Position numbers and translations under genes: made by a program. A DNA stretch of 64,000 bases, from NCBI GenBank assembly GCA_009617715.1, contig VTFK01000117.1:496001-560000 (forward strand), given 5' to 3'. This DNA is from Plectrocnemia conspersa. Lineage: Eukaryota > Arthropoda > Insecta > Trichoptera > Polycentropodidae. Shown here in pieces: positions 10,741 through 24,085 of the stretch (positions are counted from its first letter, which is position 1; every line of letters begins with the position of its first letter). The notes beneath the pieces were generated by a model, which saw only the letters and a program-made list of their open reading frames with translations, had not been told where the DNA came from and searched no databases.

Positions 10741-12359
10741 TTAGTGTTGAATTTAATTATACGAAGCTGTCCCTTGAATAAACTCCAGAAAAAAATTGTC
10801 CAGTCTTAACTTTGCATTTCTAGTATTTTTACAAAAGAAATAACTTTCTTATTTTTCATGATTTTTATTAATGATATTTTATTAGTTGCAAACATTATTT
10901 AAACTTTTAACTTGAATTAAAATTAGTATAAGTATTAATAATTTTTATTTTTAAAAGTAAGTAAACCAACGACAAAAAAATAGATGTCAGTCATCTATGC
11001 TTGAATGTATTTAGGTGGTTTGATTTCTATGCTATTTTAAAAGTTACAAAATTCTATGCTATTTTAATAGTTACAAAAATATTTATTTTAGTACCAAAAA
11101 TTATTAAACATTGAAAGTTAAGAAATACTATAATGTCGGCAAAAAAAATAACTAGCTAGTCCAATATTTCCACGAACTAAAGCGTCACAAGATAAGAAAA
11201 AAATAATTTGGTATATTAATTATTATAAAACTATAATACAACTCGGCAGACCAACAAAGACGCACTAAGTTCCAAAACCTGATATTTTAACTCTATATAT
11301 GTATATAATATGTAATAATTTATATATGTTCTTAACTGTTTACAGTTTTTTTCGAGATTTATTTGGCTTTAAAGCAAAATTTCTTTGGCCTCAAAACCGA
11401 TTGCGAATATGTCGCTACATTGTATATATTACATTGTATATATTATTGTATACATATATTTATACAATATTAACGATTAGAGAAGTGGATAATCAATAAG
11501 AGAACAAATTTCAGTAGAATGTTTTGGAAGGGAATTATCAACTAAGTGACCAGAAAAGATCGATTAATATCAGGCCCCTGTATTTATACCTACATCTTTT
11601 TTTTAACTGATTTTTCCTAACTGTTGCTATTTTAATTTTTTTCATGTTTTAAACAGAATAAAAAAATTAAAACCTATTTAAATTATTAAAAAAAATATCT
11701 TTAATTACATTAACAAGAAAATTTTGTATCGTAATTCTTTCGAAAGCTCTCATAATTTTTTTTAATGTGTCGATTTCCACAAAGAGTGTTTTTTTCTAAT
11801 CTCATTATTATTGTAATTCTCAAATTACTAAAGCAAAAAAGGCTAATTGAGTACTTGAGAAAATCGTGAACAATTTTTTGTCATTTAAATACGTATTTTC
11901 AAACATCTAACACGGACCCATCTCTTTCATGCATCGATATGAAAAAATGCAGCGGTTATATAATATTTCAAAATAAGCATACGAATATATTTTTTGCCAA
12001 AATTAGGCACAATGAAAATTCCTGACTAGCTTAACAGAAAAAAATTGCATAATCTCTGACATATAATTACTATATTTAATTTTGTTTTTATATAATATTG
12101 GCTATTTTAATTTTATTTTTTACGCTAGTAATTTTATAATTTAAAGTGAATGTATGTTATAATGTTTGTTCGTGTTGTAATAACCGTTTTAAAACAAAGT
12201 TTCTAACAGCCGAAATCTTAAATTGCTTGTCGAATACGAATATCGAACACAATTTGCAAAGTTTAATACATCTCTGACAAATTATTGTTATTGTTGAAAT
12301 ACCATTCTCGTAAAATTGCGAAATTCGTGAAAGATAAGTAATACAAAAGAAAAGCATTT
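10741..12359. other. AT-rich stretch, no gene seen
   Basis: Only short open frames with AT-driven composition. No repeat or RNA structure stood out. Confidence 0.55.
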
Positions 12360-12760
12360 TGCGCCGGGTCTCCCGCTAAGTTATGCCTCGTTCGTTTTCA
12401 TCCATGTTTATTTTACGTAACACAAGTAAGCATACGTTTTCCAGAAGCACGTATCGCCGAAAGAAAACACGATTCCGGAGGAAAAACTTTCTCGTCGGCA
12501 AACCCCCGAATCGCATTTATCTCGGCGACGATTAAATTTATACGTACCGCAAAAAATTACAAGTGAGATTTCCGTCACGTCCTCTCGCGTGAAAATAAGC
12601 ACAGGGATCGAGGTCGAGCTTTGTCCGCGGGTCAAAGTTGAAAGCTCTAATAGAATTAACGAGGTTGTGGCGATTTAAAGTTTTATGACGAGGTCTGAAA
12701 AACGACGGGTGTTTTTTTGACCTCTCGCCTATAAATTGCGAGGTAATTCATTTGGAAGTT
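12360..12760. promoter_or_regulatory. GC-rich island with nuclear-receptor-like sites
   Basis: A sharply bounded island with many CpGs. GGGTCAAAG (12629-12637) resembles a nuclear-receptor half site of the HNF4/Seven-up type. TGACCT (12718-12723) and AGGTAA (12741-12746) form an inverted pair within a near-perfect dyad, ACCTCTCGC with GCGAGGT. TTTATGACG near 12682 resembles a Caudal/Abd-B-type site. Short motif matches alone are weak evidence; enhancer function is inferred from clustering in an island. Confidence 0.33.
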
Positions 12761-13559
12761 GACATTTAAGAACCGGAATGCCAAAATTATAAAGGTACTC
12801 GACTGATAATTAAATTCCAGCACTGTAGGCTTTAAATGTAATTAGCGTTCACTTTTTTGAATATCTTAACATAAAATTTTTATGAGTATGGAAATATATT
12901 AAAGATTTTTGCTAAAAGAAATGTTGTGTACGCAATATATATCAATCTCTGAATCAGGATGTGTGAGGAAAGTGTATTCCGAATGAGAGTAAATGTAAAT
13001 GTCATAAATACGCTATATTTGCTTTTGAGATACGAGAGGTGCTTAGTTAGCTTTCTCCCAATCTAGAATATTTGGAAAACGCAAAAATTTGGGACATAAA
13101 AAAACATGTTATTAACTGGTTTTTTTTATCTAAGAATGTACACAAACGCAAAGCCGCCGGTAATTATTAAAAATATTTTTAATACACTTTAAACGAGTAA
13201 TTAGGATATAAATATCTATAATAATATATACATAAATATTTTAAGTAATTTTTCTGACTATATTAGTTTTATTTCATATTGCTGACGAATGTTTGCTCAA
13301 CCATCAACAAAAATATTCTAGCAAATCTCGCCATAGTCGGAAAATCTGACTTGATGCGAATCAATGAGCGTTAATGGTAGGTCTTATAAGAAATTTTCCC
13401 CTAGATTAATCAGCGATTGGCAGATCTCAGCTTTTCCGATGTTTATTTTCACCGGCAACTCTGCATTATTCATGACACACAACACAAGAAAAACATACGT
13501 CCATACATAATATGTATATGTATGTCCACACACACATTTTTTGCGTGAGCTCTTATCTG
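12761..13559. other. AT-rich stretch, no gene seen
   Basis: No coding signal. A short run of alternating purine-pyrimidine (TATGTATATGTATGT and CACACACACA) lies at 13510-13536. Confidence 0.5.
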
Positions 13560-13970
13560 TGTCATTCACATTTTTCCTTTCTCGATAACGGCGTTCTTAT
13601 TTTACGACCTTTGTTCTATCTATTATACATTAAATCTTTAGAGAATACAACATACATAACGTATTGAATTTCAAAACGTCTAATGCCTAATCTACTCTTA
13701 TTTGTTCTGAGGATTCCGCGTAATGGCCGAATAACAAGTGAATTTTGCACGTCAGACGTTACGCGTGCTAAAGATATGTAAATTCACGATATTCTACGTG
13801 TATTTGAACTTAACAAATAGTCCGTAAGGATTCGCTTACGTTGAGGTTCGAACAGATTAAGAGAAAATTTAAGTGCTCCGAGAAGATTTTAATGCAAGCC
13901 CCGTGGCGAAAGCTTTAAGCTCGTGGATCTCCTTAATGGAAAATTAAGCAATCGAATTTCACCTACAAAA
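13560..13970. other. GC-richer island
   Basis: Moderately GC-rich, CpG-containing block with no open frame longer than 61 codons and no recognised protein similarity. It resembles the other islands and is a candidate noncoding regulatory element. Confidence 0.28.
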
Positions 13971-16900
13971 ATACCTTATTGTATCGGGTAAATTATATGT
14001 TATGTAATTTAAAATAAATAAATTTTTTTTAAATTATATGATTAACTTACTATTTTACATTAAAATTAAATTTGTATGTAATTAAAAATACTAAACACAC
14101 TCAATAATTCAACATTATTTATTTAAAAATTGTGTTCTTAAGTATAAATTACGGTTTGATATGTGAAAGATTTTTAAAATTTAGTAAATGAAAAACCATA
14201 TTATTTAAAACATATACATATACGTTTATATATAAAACTTTCATTATATAACAAATTCCTATATAATTCGATGTTGAAATATGTATTTTATATTAAAAAT
14301 TGTTTGTATAGTTTTAATTGAAATTAAATATTAAATTAATTCACTAAAAGTAAATATCAATATAAAAACCTTGTAATATAAATATAAGTGATTAATAATT
14401 ATGTTACAATATTTTTACTTCAGTGAATATAAAAAATGAAACATATAAGTTTTAGGTACGCTAGAAATTATTTTTATAATATTTTTTTAATAAACATATA
14501 ATCAAATATTAAAATATAATTTAATTTTTGAAGTTTCAATTTTATTTATTATTATTGTTTGTTAAGTGTATTAAATATTATTTAATTTTTTTCAATTATC
14601 AGATTTGCGTGGAAATTTTTTTTATATATAGTTTTTTATCAACATAAAATAAAATATATAAAAATATTCGCGAGCAAGTTATTGCTTTTATATTAATATT
14701 AATTGGCCTATTTTTTTTATCAAGCGTAAATATTTTGGCGCTCTACGCTCGAAAACCTGTTTGTTCTTAATTACCTGCTAATTCGACTATAACATTTATA
14801 TTTATAACTAAAATAACAAAAATTAATATATTGTGTTTTAAAAATCATATGAATAATACAATTAGAAAACAATGTCGGGCATCGTGTTTCGTACACTTTA
14901 GAATACTATTATTATGTAGATAATTACATAGCGGTAAAATACTGGTAGCATAAAATTTTGATTCTTAGTTTTTTATATAATTGGTTGATTTTAAATTTGG
15001 TACTGTAAAAAAAACATGCAATTTAAAATCAATGTCTTATTTGAAAGCTTTTTCACTAATTTTATAAATTATAAAGTATAAAGATTGCTAATGGTAAATG
15101 CGAATTTAATATAATTATAATTTATTATAATTATATATGAAGATTTCTAATAATAAATGAGAGTTTAATTGTGTGCTTGACTTCATGAAAATTGATCGAA
15201 ACAGTGGGAAATTTAGTAACATACACACGTTATTCAGGATAATAAACTAAAGTTGTCAAGTTTAAAGGGTAACAGAAACTATTTTTAATGTAAAAATCAC
15301 CAGAACACGTAAATAAAAATAATAATTACAACCCTAATTTATGCCAAATCGTTAGTGTTTATGTAAACATTTTGATAATAGATCGGAAAGTAGCAAAAGT
15401 ATAAGAAAGGAAGACAGTCTTTTTTATTTTCAATCTCCCTAACAATATTTAGACTAGAACGCCGTCTCAAGAAAGTAATTTTTATTGTAAATTTTATAAG
15501 TTAATTTTGTTTACACTACAGCTTAGATTTTTAGCTCACAGCTAGTAAAACTAACTAGCTTGACACTTACGATTTAGTAGAAGCATAGATTTTTATACTG
15601 ACACCATAGAAATTTAAAGAAAGACAGACAAGCAGCCTTTTCTTATCAATTTTCAGATGTTTGCTACAGTTCAGCCGTTCACTAAAAGTTAACTCAAGCT
15701 TTGAGAATGCTCTGAAGATTTACAGGATACATCTATATATCATTATTTGCCTAAAATTTGTACAGGAAAAATAGCAATAACATAAATATAATTTTTTTAA
15801 ATCGTTTGATAAAACCACTACTATGTTATTTATATGTTACAGTTAACATAAAGTTATATTTTACTGGCATTTGAGTATTTAAATGTAACACATATTCACT
15901 GTACATTCACTGAAACATATATAATAAATAACAGTAACAAAATTTAAATCTTGCGTCACTCTATATAATCCTAAATATTTTTTGGATTATTGCAAATTAA
16001 TTACAACAAATTTTAGACGATTTTTCAAATAGTTACAAAAAATCTTTAAATCTTAATATGATTCATATTAATTTGTACATTTAGGACGCAGTGGAAAGCC
16101 TAATTGTTGTAAATCATTAATCAAAACTCACCCTACAAACAGTCAAAAATACCGACTTCTCTTCGAAGCGGGGGAGGGAAGGGAAGTTAAACATTCACAA
16201 ATACAGATTGAACCGCTGCAGTAGTATTTTATTGATTGATTTAAAATTACAGTAAAATAAATATATCAAACGCGCGCGTGCGAACGCGCCGAAAGTTGGC
16301 AGACGGGAGAATACGTCACGCCAGTGTTACTAGAGTGCCACTAAATTTTGGTCATAATAAACCTCAATAAATACATATAAATAGCCCCCATACAATTGAA
16401 TAAACATATGCCTACACTTTCAATAATTGATTTTGTCGAGGATTCTCAAACAAAAAACAAAAAATACTAATTATTAAATATATTATTACAGTACATTTTT
16501 GTAGATATTTTTATGTATAATATGTATCATTATTGTTTTTTTTGTATTTTTTGCAATATTTAAGCATGTCAATAAAACTATTAATATTATTTTTCTTATA
16601 AGCATATATCATCCAAATTAGAAAATCGGCAATCCTTGCTCATTTTGCCAAAAATTTTTTTATGGAAAAATCTGTGGAAAGGCTTTATATATTTTTGCCA
16701 CTCAAATACTTCCGACTCCATAAAATAAAAGCTTTTAAAAAAGCATGAGTACCTGATCTTTCTATGCAGGGGTTGTAAAACATTTTAAACTATTTGTAAA
16801 AATTTAATTTAACAAAAAGTTTTTGAGAAATCAGAAATTTTCTCGAGAAATAACAATTCTCGATTTGGCATTTTATCTTACGAAATTATCAAAAAATAAT

Positions 16901-17499
16901 GCTCGGGGATAAATACTACATAGATTTTTTGGATTTTTATTTAAAAAAGTACACTGCTTATATCCGATGCTCAAATTATAGCCTCAAATAATATGTATTT
17001 ATTTATAAAATCATAAAAAGCTATAAAAATATATTCTGAGGGCAACAATCATAATTGTACTAAAAATAATCACTAATTTTTTATCTAATCAAAAATAATG
17101 ATTCCAGAATGCAGATTCATTTATGTTAATAAAAAATCTTATCATATCATTACATGAATAAATATTGGTTTATTTATTTGTAATGTATTATGTTAATATG
17201 ATGAATATATTATTAAGTAAAATAATCACGCAATGTATTGCGTAATATACACATATCGGCATGAAAAACTAATTGTTTACACGCTTGTGTGAATTATATA
17301 GTTTGAATAATGTATCACACAGCATCCTTGTTATTTATGTAATGAATTATTAATTTCCTAACCTATGTCCTATACGTTTGTGTTACACATGTGTGTTTAC
17401 GTCGGGACGGGCATGAATTTATATTGCTTTATGAAATAATAATATCGAACTGTGGGTATGTGTGTATATTTACATCAAAGCAAATATTAATTAAACCAA
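13971..17499. other. AT-rich desert with a CpG-dense patch
   Basis: About 3.5 kb without a gene. The one conspicuous break is 16262-16335, where AACGCGCGCGTGCGAACGCG and following bases are CpG-dense. Just upstream (16165-16190) is a G-rich GGGGGAGGGAAGGGAAG run. Confidence 0.5.
15081..15169. repeat. Short local duplication
   Basis: 15081-15110 and 15140-15169 match at about 25 of 30 bases (AAGATT.CTAAT..TAAATG) with a 59-base offset. The spacer holds an inverted repeat, ATAATTATAA / TTATAATTAT. Confidence 0.5.
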
Positions 17500-17720
17500 T
17501 TCCCTTCAGTGTGTATGCCTAAGGCGATAACCGCTTTTGGTCGTTTTCCTCCGGACTTCCGTTGGAATCGGAAACTCCTTCCGGTCAAGACCGCCATCCA
17601 TCCTACCCTTATGTTATCTATGACTATTAAAAGGCTATTGTCTTGCTTTACAAATCACGAGCACGCTACACTGGTTTTGGGTTGAACTGATTTATTTATT
17701 GGCGCGCGTCTTATGTGATC
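17500..17720. other. GC-richer island
   Basis: A mixed-composition block with CCTCCGGACTTCCG and GGAATCGGAAACTCC motifs, then AT-rich sequence again. No coding signal. Candidate noncoding element. Confidence 0.28.
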
Positions 17721-18699
17721 AGTCGAATAATTTCCAGCAAGCATTCATAACTTATATATCTATATTATTTAACTTGTTATGAACGCTTGTACATGTTTAT
17801 TCAGACCAGTGAATCTTAAACATTTGTTTTCCACACCTTCGTTAAAAAAGATCTTTCGATCCACCCCTTCTATAATTTTGCTTATCTATAAAATGAGTAA
17901 GCACTAAAATTATGCTCATTTATTGATAGAATTGTGTCATAAAATATTTAAAAAAAAAAATTTTATTACATCAAAAATTTTGAAATTATTCAGCAGTTAA
18001 GGATTAGGTCTTTTACGTTTTTTGTTACGTTAAGATCAATTAAACTGTATTTTTCACTGCGCTTAATATGTAAAGTTCCGCTTTACAACTATTTTTAAAA
18101 CAAAATTCCATGGTAACGTTTACAACTCGTCAGATAAAGAACACAACTTACGTTGCTTTCTTACACTGTCAAATGACACACAAGAGAAGCATATAATTGT
18201 ATTGGCATCTGTGCAATAAAATGTATTATTATAAGTAGAAATATATATGTAAATCTATAAAAGAGTTCTGATATAATTTCACTGAAATGTCGATGAAAAT
18301 ATATTTTCAATTATAATACACAATCACTCAACACATATACATTAATAAGCAAAAATTAATAAATATAGGTTAATTATATGCACTTATAAAAGTAGCATCC
18401 CAAAAAACAGTTATTTATCCATATACTAAAATATTATAGAATTCACTACATATTACAAAATATAGTTTAATGTGAGTAAAATATATTTTGTAATAACTAG
18501 CCATCAAATAAAGTCTCTCAAAAATATATCGTTACATATTCTTATATTTTTGATATGAAAAAGCCATTTCTAATCAATGTTTACTGAAAAAATAAGAACG
18601 ATAGGTAGAGGATCTAAACAATGTGCAGTACTCATAAATAAAGATAGGAAAAAGTTTATCAAAATACGGATATTGTCATTTTAATAACAATGAATTATT
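17721..18699. other. AT-rich stretch, no gene seen
   Basis: No coding signal. Contains the inverted repeat at 18451-18495. Confidence 0.5.
18451..18495. repeat. Perfect 14-bp inverted repeat
   Basis: TATTACAAAATATA (18451-18464) is the exact reverse complement of 18482-18495, with a 17-base loop. It could be a small foldback remnant or chance in AT-rich DNA. Confidence 0.8.
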
Positions 18700-18985
18700 T
18701 AAAATTATTATATTGCCATCGAAATATAATATATTATTTAGGTAACGTATTGCGGATATTTGTTCGGGGAGTATAACATAAAAACGGTTTATCACCGCTG
18801 ATTGTCCTCCATACAAATTCGCCTCCCAATCGTCATAAATCTCTACGATAAATGATGAATGGTATTCGCTAAATCGCAAATGTCGATCTCTTCTGGGAAA
18901 TATTTTTCCTGTTTTTTTATACCGAGTGGCCCATCGGTATATTTTGTTTGGGTTCAGGGGTCAAACGATATAACCGAAACACTTA
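18700..18985. other. GC-richer island
   Basis: A mixed-composition block with TTATCACCGCTGATTGTCC and CGATAAATGATGAATGG segments, between AT-rich flanks. The 67-codon antisense frame (18676-18879) has no recognisable domain. Confidence 0.25.
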
Positions 18986-20740
18986 AATTAATTTTCGATT
19001 TATGACTGACATTGGTTAAGGGGAATTTTAAAAATCTATACAATGGGAGGACTATATTAAATTGTGCTCAATCAGCGATTGGATATTTTTAGCTATACTC
19101 TTTTAATACCATGTTTGGAATAAGTAGTTTAAAAACTTTATTTAAAATAGTGAAGCAATATATATTAGATAACATATAAATAAAATAGTTTTTTACTGAA
19201 AATGTTCGAAAGATATTAGCAGAATATTTAAGTAAGTATCGAACTTAAAATAATTTATAAATAATGCTAGATACTTAAAGATTGATTAAAAGTAGTTACG
19301 CTGTAAGCTAAATTTAATAAGTTTCAGATCTTTAAATTTTCAAGTTTATAAATTTATAGCATAAAATCAACTCCTTTCAAAAATAGAATTAAATACGTTT
19401 CAAGCGATTCGAATAAGACGATGATATTCCATATATTTTATAAAAAATTTAAATTTTACATTAGATGTATAGAATCTCTGTACCTAGTTTCAAACTAAGC
19501 GTTTCAAATAAAAAATAAATTCTAATAAATCTGAAAAGCGAATGAAAAAATATCGTTGTCTATCTGTAATTGATTCAAATCCTCAATAATAAATAGTTTA
19601 CAAAATGAATCATTATTCAATAGTTTTAGAAAATTATGTAAGAATATAAGTAACACCTGTTTGAATTTCACAATTTATTGAGCACCAGATGCCATTAGCT
19701 AATTGCTAACTAAGCAGAACCATCTGTCGCAAAATCCATTATTTAATAACGATTTACTGTTTATTAAAAACAATATGTTATCATTTACTTAACAATAAAA
19801 CACACATGATAAGTTAAAGGATAAATTTAATTATAATTTTATAACATTGTGACATAAATAACGACTGATTATTGCAGCGACAACTCTTAAACATATCAAG
19901 TAACAATGATCGAAAAGTTTTCTTTTTACGTTTTAGAAACAATGGTAATTTTTCCAAAATATTGCTTTTAAAGGGAAACGAAAAATATTGCTTTGATGTG
20001 ACAAGTGCGCCCTAAATTTAGAGGCAAAAATATTGAAATACTTATGGGTATAAAAGGCCCGACTCAAAAGCAGATCGCAATATCTTATCGCGCCTAAAAG
20101 AATCTCTCAAATTATAAATATAAAAAATGTAGCGATTATAAAACATTAAAAAACATTTGTGCGTGTTTAATTTTAAAAAAAGGCTCTATGAAAATTATTA
20201 AATAAATGAAATTTTTTTATAATTTTATATTATAATTTTCAAGAATTTATAATAAACACTTTATTAGACCGGTAATATCACATCCTTGCTAGGTGTGGAG
20301 TAACACTAGCAATTTAATTTTTTATATTAAAATAATAAATAACACAACTTTTATACTAACTTTAAGAATATTTATAGTAAATTTATACCATTAACAATTA
20401 AAGAAAATTGCAAACAACATACATAAAATACTATTTAATTATTACGCAAGACCATATTAACCCATTGATCACAAAAATCATTGACTGCGACAAGACTAAA
20501 CTCAAATTTAAGTATAAATATAATATGCCTAAATCCATATTGCTTTAATCGCATATATTTTATTTTATTTTAAGTAAATAGTCACAAATATTCATTAGCT
20601 AAATAGTTTTACTAATAAATAAGTATTACTTCTAAATTTATTTTTTATTAAATTAATGAAATAAATACAATCTAATAATATTTCATATTAAATTTAATAT
20701 AAATTCAAATGTTTTAATGGAACACCATTTACATAAAAAA
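18986..20740. other. AT-rich stretch, no gene seen
   Basis: No coding signal. It contains one isolated TATA-box-like site at 20049. Confidence 0.5.
20049..20056 (+). promoter_or_regulatory. Isolated TATA-box-like site
   Basis: TATAAAAG within GGGTATAAAAGGCCCG is an excellent core-promoter TATA box with GC-rich flanks. No initiator consensus stands at the expected distance of about 30 bases and no open frame follows. It may be the promoter of a noncoding transcript or a decayed element, or chance. Confidence 0.25.
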
Positions 20741-21340
20741 TAAATCACATTTCCATAATATTTTCTATAAAACTATGGTATTTCTTCGCATATTTATTCA
20801 AACGAAGCATCCACGTATGCATACACGTTCCACCAAATTCACCTAAAACACACCACGAGCATATATCAATCTTGAAAATGGAAAAGGCTGTCGTCTCACC
20901 GCATTTCACTCGGATCCGTGTCACGCGCACATTTTTTAGGGCGTCGCTAAGTACCGATACAGCCGCAGTTCTCTTTCTCTCTCTCTCCCTCTCCAGCACT
21001 TGACCAACTGAGGGTAAGATATACGTTTTATTATCGAAGGTTGTCGCCAAGGGTTGGGCAGTTGTCACCGTGCGACTGTCTGCAGCTGCTTGCTTCTGGC
21101 ACACAATTAATCAAGTGAACTTTTGGGTCGACATGCTCCTTTATCATCTCCCTCTCGGCCACGGGCCAAAAGTGTTGCCTTTCGTTCCCAATTTAACGTG
21201 ACGTAGTTTTGTAGTGTAGTCAGCGCTATATACAATACTTTAAGCAAATCAGTATGGTACACGTGACTAATAATTATTTTAATGGCTCGTTTGAACTTTG
21301 GCAATCGAAAACCTAAAAGGGCATGTATGTTCATATATAT
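20741..21340. other. GC-richer island with splice-like signals
   Basis: A 0.5-kb block of mixed composition. It holds a 27-base pyrimidine tract ending in CAG (20970-20996), followed 17 bases later by GGTAAGA. A 119-codon antisense frame (20745-21104) and a 75-codon one (21107-21334) have no recognisable domains; the first reads the pyrimidine tract as an artificial Arg/Glu repeat. Confidence 0.3.
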
Positions 21341-22255
21341 ATAATATAATCACAATGGAAACGTATCGTGAATATCTTAAACGCGTGTATTTCCATTCTT
21401 GCTTTTTGTATTATTCATATTAGGTTTTACCATCAGTATATTAAAGCAATATTATGATTTTAGGGAAATAATTACAGTTAATAAAATTTCTTCAGCTAAT
21501 AATAAATATTATATTAATACTTCTTATCATTATTATTCAAATTTTGGTAAAATTCTAGTCTCATTACATATATATGTATAATTTATAAAATATAAATTAA
21601 GCCTTATTACCTTGCATGAAATTAACATTAGTCACTGATCCATTTATAAATTTATTAAAAATAACTCTTATCTAATGCAGTTTCCCTATAATTTGTATTA
21701 AATTTAGCGTAATATACCAAGAAAAAAAATAACAAAAATACTAAGACTACTGTTTGATGATGCTTTGAGTCTTTATCTATACATTGTACAGGCTAGTTTT
21801 TGTTGTAAATGATTTACTCTTTGTCATACCTTATTATTGTAAGATACGACCAAAAATTTTATTTGTTCATCATCTATTTGTAAAGTTAATTTTATTTCGA
21901 AATTGTTTTAGTAGTTTAAAACTGTTTCAATTACTTACGCCTATTGCAATCATATCATACAACTAATTAATTTAACTGGTAATTATTCACTGAAGAAGGA
22001 TGTACACAAACTTTTTCAAGTAGATCTCATAGAAAAGATACTTATTGCAAAGAGCCTTCAAGAAAAATTCAATTCAGTATTATTGACTATTTAAAACTAA
22101 TCGTCCTAAGCGTTCTTAAACAATACCCAAAGCAAAAGTGGCTTCTGATGTTACACTACTACATTTGAACCATATTTTTTATTAAGATCAAATGAAACTG
22201 CAATTCACCTGCCTGTTATAAAATGTTCATTAGAATAGATTAAGTTTTAAGGCTA
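21341..22255. other. AT-rich stretch, no gene seen
   Basis: Several short open frames of AT-driven composition. Nothing is recognised. Confidence 0.5.
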
Positions 22256-22590
22256 CGTCTTTAAACAGTGGATTAAAATTATGGCACTCGGAATATCCTC
22301 GACCGTCTCCTCAAACGGGGTCCCACCCGACCGTCGCTTACGTATGGCTACTATCGAGGGCCACCCCTGGGGTCTGTTGCTTAAATCTTGTCGAACCCGA
22401 CCTATCTAGAGCTTATAGTTAGATCTGGCAATAGTAAGACCCAGCAAAGGTACCGTTGTGATGTGCACTGGTGCATGGCCAGCCATAACTATTGTTTTCC
22501 GCGGCTAGTGGCACGTGTCTTAATAGGGCAGAACAAAAGGAGGAGTCGCGTACTTCGTGTACTTCGTACTTTCTTAAAATAACCTTAAAC
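22256..22590. other. GC-rich segment, possibly a transposon relic
   Basis: GC content rises sharply here, with few CpG runs but long open stretches in several frames. The plus-strand frame 22388-22582 has YRCDVHWCMASHNYC, which loosely recalls the zinc knuckles of LINE ORF1 proteins. The Cys/His spacing (C-x4-C-x3-H-x2-C) is not the canonical C-x2-C-x4-H-x4-C. TACTTCGTGTACTTCG at 22551 is a small direct repeat. I cannot decide between element relic and noncoding island. Confidence 0.25.
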
Positions 22591-23619
22591 TCCTTTTCTA
22601 AATAATTTATTAGCCTGACCGCTTGCAATTTTGTGGCTCACTGTTTTTTAAATAATAATATTATGAATGCGGTAAAATATAAATTTTAATAAAATGATTC
22701 CAAGATCTTTCCTTACAATTCTGAGCAGAGTGAAATCAGTAAACAAAAAACACACTATTTCCAGCACTATAATACACAATAAAATTCATGAAAATAAGAA
22801 ATTAAACAATAAAAATAGTGATAGTTCCACATGAGTAGGTCAAGGACGAGAACGGCAGTAAGTCACTGAGGATGAAGAGTGACAGACTTTTCGAATCGTC
22901 AGACGCTCATATAAAAGTAAGATCGCGATGGCATCCGTAGGAAATATTGATAATATATAAATATACATACATACGGATTTTTAAGAGTCACGAATTTTAT
23001 GTAACTCGTGACCATGGCTGGAGCATCACAGCCGAAATATAAAAATAATGTAAGTGAAAATCACGATGAATCCCGAGACTTAAATAATTTACATACATGC
23101 ATACAATAATTTAATACATACGTAGATACTGGTACAATTATATATTAAATTCAATTTATGTAAAAGCAAAATACATGAAAAATTTAATATCATTAAAAAG
23201 AATACTAAATCTAACACCCTAAAGCTTGTGTCTTTCATCTGTGAACTTAAGAGTACCCTAGGGAGTCACAATCGCGTCCCTTATTATTGCCCGTCGCGGT
23301 ATGAACGTCAGCGCTTGAGAACGCTGTTAATTTTTTTATTCTTTATTTTATATATAACATTTTTAAAACAAAAATAAAATTTAGTCAAAGTTCTTGAATA
23401 TTACAAAACCATTGCAAATAAAGAAAGAGAGAGGAAGTATTAACAATAATTAAAGGAATATTACAATTTTAAATTGGTATAGCTAGACATGATTAAAAAT
23501 ACAAGGTCAAATTTATTAGCGAGCTTAGGCTATTATTGTTTGAGTTTGAATGTTCTTATGATCGAAGATTAGCGATACGGTTAGTTATTTTATGTATTTG
23601 CTAATATTATGTTGCATAC
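22591..23619. other. Mixed stretch, no gene seen
   Basis: Mostly AT-rich, with two more balanced patches at 22840-22940 and 23230-23330. No protein similarity was recognised in either. TACATACATACGG-type short repeats occur near 22965. Confidence 0.45.
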
Positions 23620-24085
23620 ATACATAAATGAATGCCCAGGTATTTATCGCTCCTGCTCCATTCTATGAGACGCTTTTCACACTTTTGAGAATTAGAGGTA
23701 AAGGTGGTTAGCGGGTCATAAAAATAATGGCTTCAGTTTTGTATTCATAGATTTTAATTTTCCATTTTTTAAATTAAGTATTAATATTTTTCAGGGATTT
23801 GTGTATTATTTTTAAGATTTTTATAAGACCGTGGAAACTGGTTAGTATGACTATGGACAGCATACATGAAGAGGTGGGTATTTTCAAGGATGGGAATGTC
23901 ATTTGTGTGCAGTATAAATAGAAATGGCCCGAGCAAACTTCTCTGGGTTACTCTAACTGCTATTTTACGCGGTGATGATATTTCATTATTTATTGAAACA
24001 ACATAGTATCTTTCTTTCAGGTATGAGCAGATAATGTAAATAATATAGTTAGAGGCTTTATACGTGATTATGAATATCAACTGTT
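23620..24085 (-). pseudogene. Decayed Jockey-like reverse transcriptase
   Basis: The minus-strand frame from 24080 reads SYLKERYYVVSI, then VRVTQRSLLGPFLFILHTND and an MYAVH block. This is the VPQGSVLGPLLFxLYTNDIP...YADDT core of Jockey-clade reverse transcriptases, with the catalytic YADD changed to YAVH and PQGS to TQRS. Further on come WKIKIYEYKTEAIIF (matching WxixiNxxKTxAI.F) and, after a frameshift, EWSRSDKYLGIHL (about 23625-23663), the KYLGxxL thumb motif. The blocks are in the correct order over about 155 residues, roughly a third of a full reverse transcriptase domain. Loss of the catalytic aspartates and in-frame stops make it inactive. The matching endonuclease is not adjacent, so this is a fragment. 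Confidence 0.8.

Noticed and set aside
20745..21104. 119-codon antisense frame with ERERERK run
   Set aside because: The repeat is the translation of a pyrimidine tract; the rest has no recognisable domain.
22388..22582. Zinc-knuckle-like Cys/His cluster
   Set aside because: Spacing C-x4-C-x3-H-x2-C does not fit the retroelement CCHC knuckle; kept only as a note on the segment.
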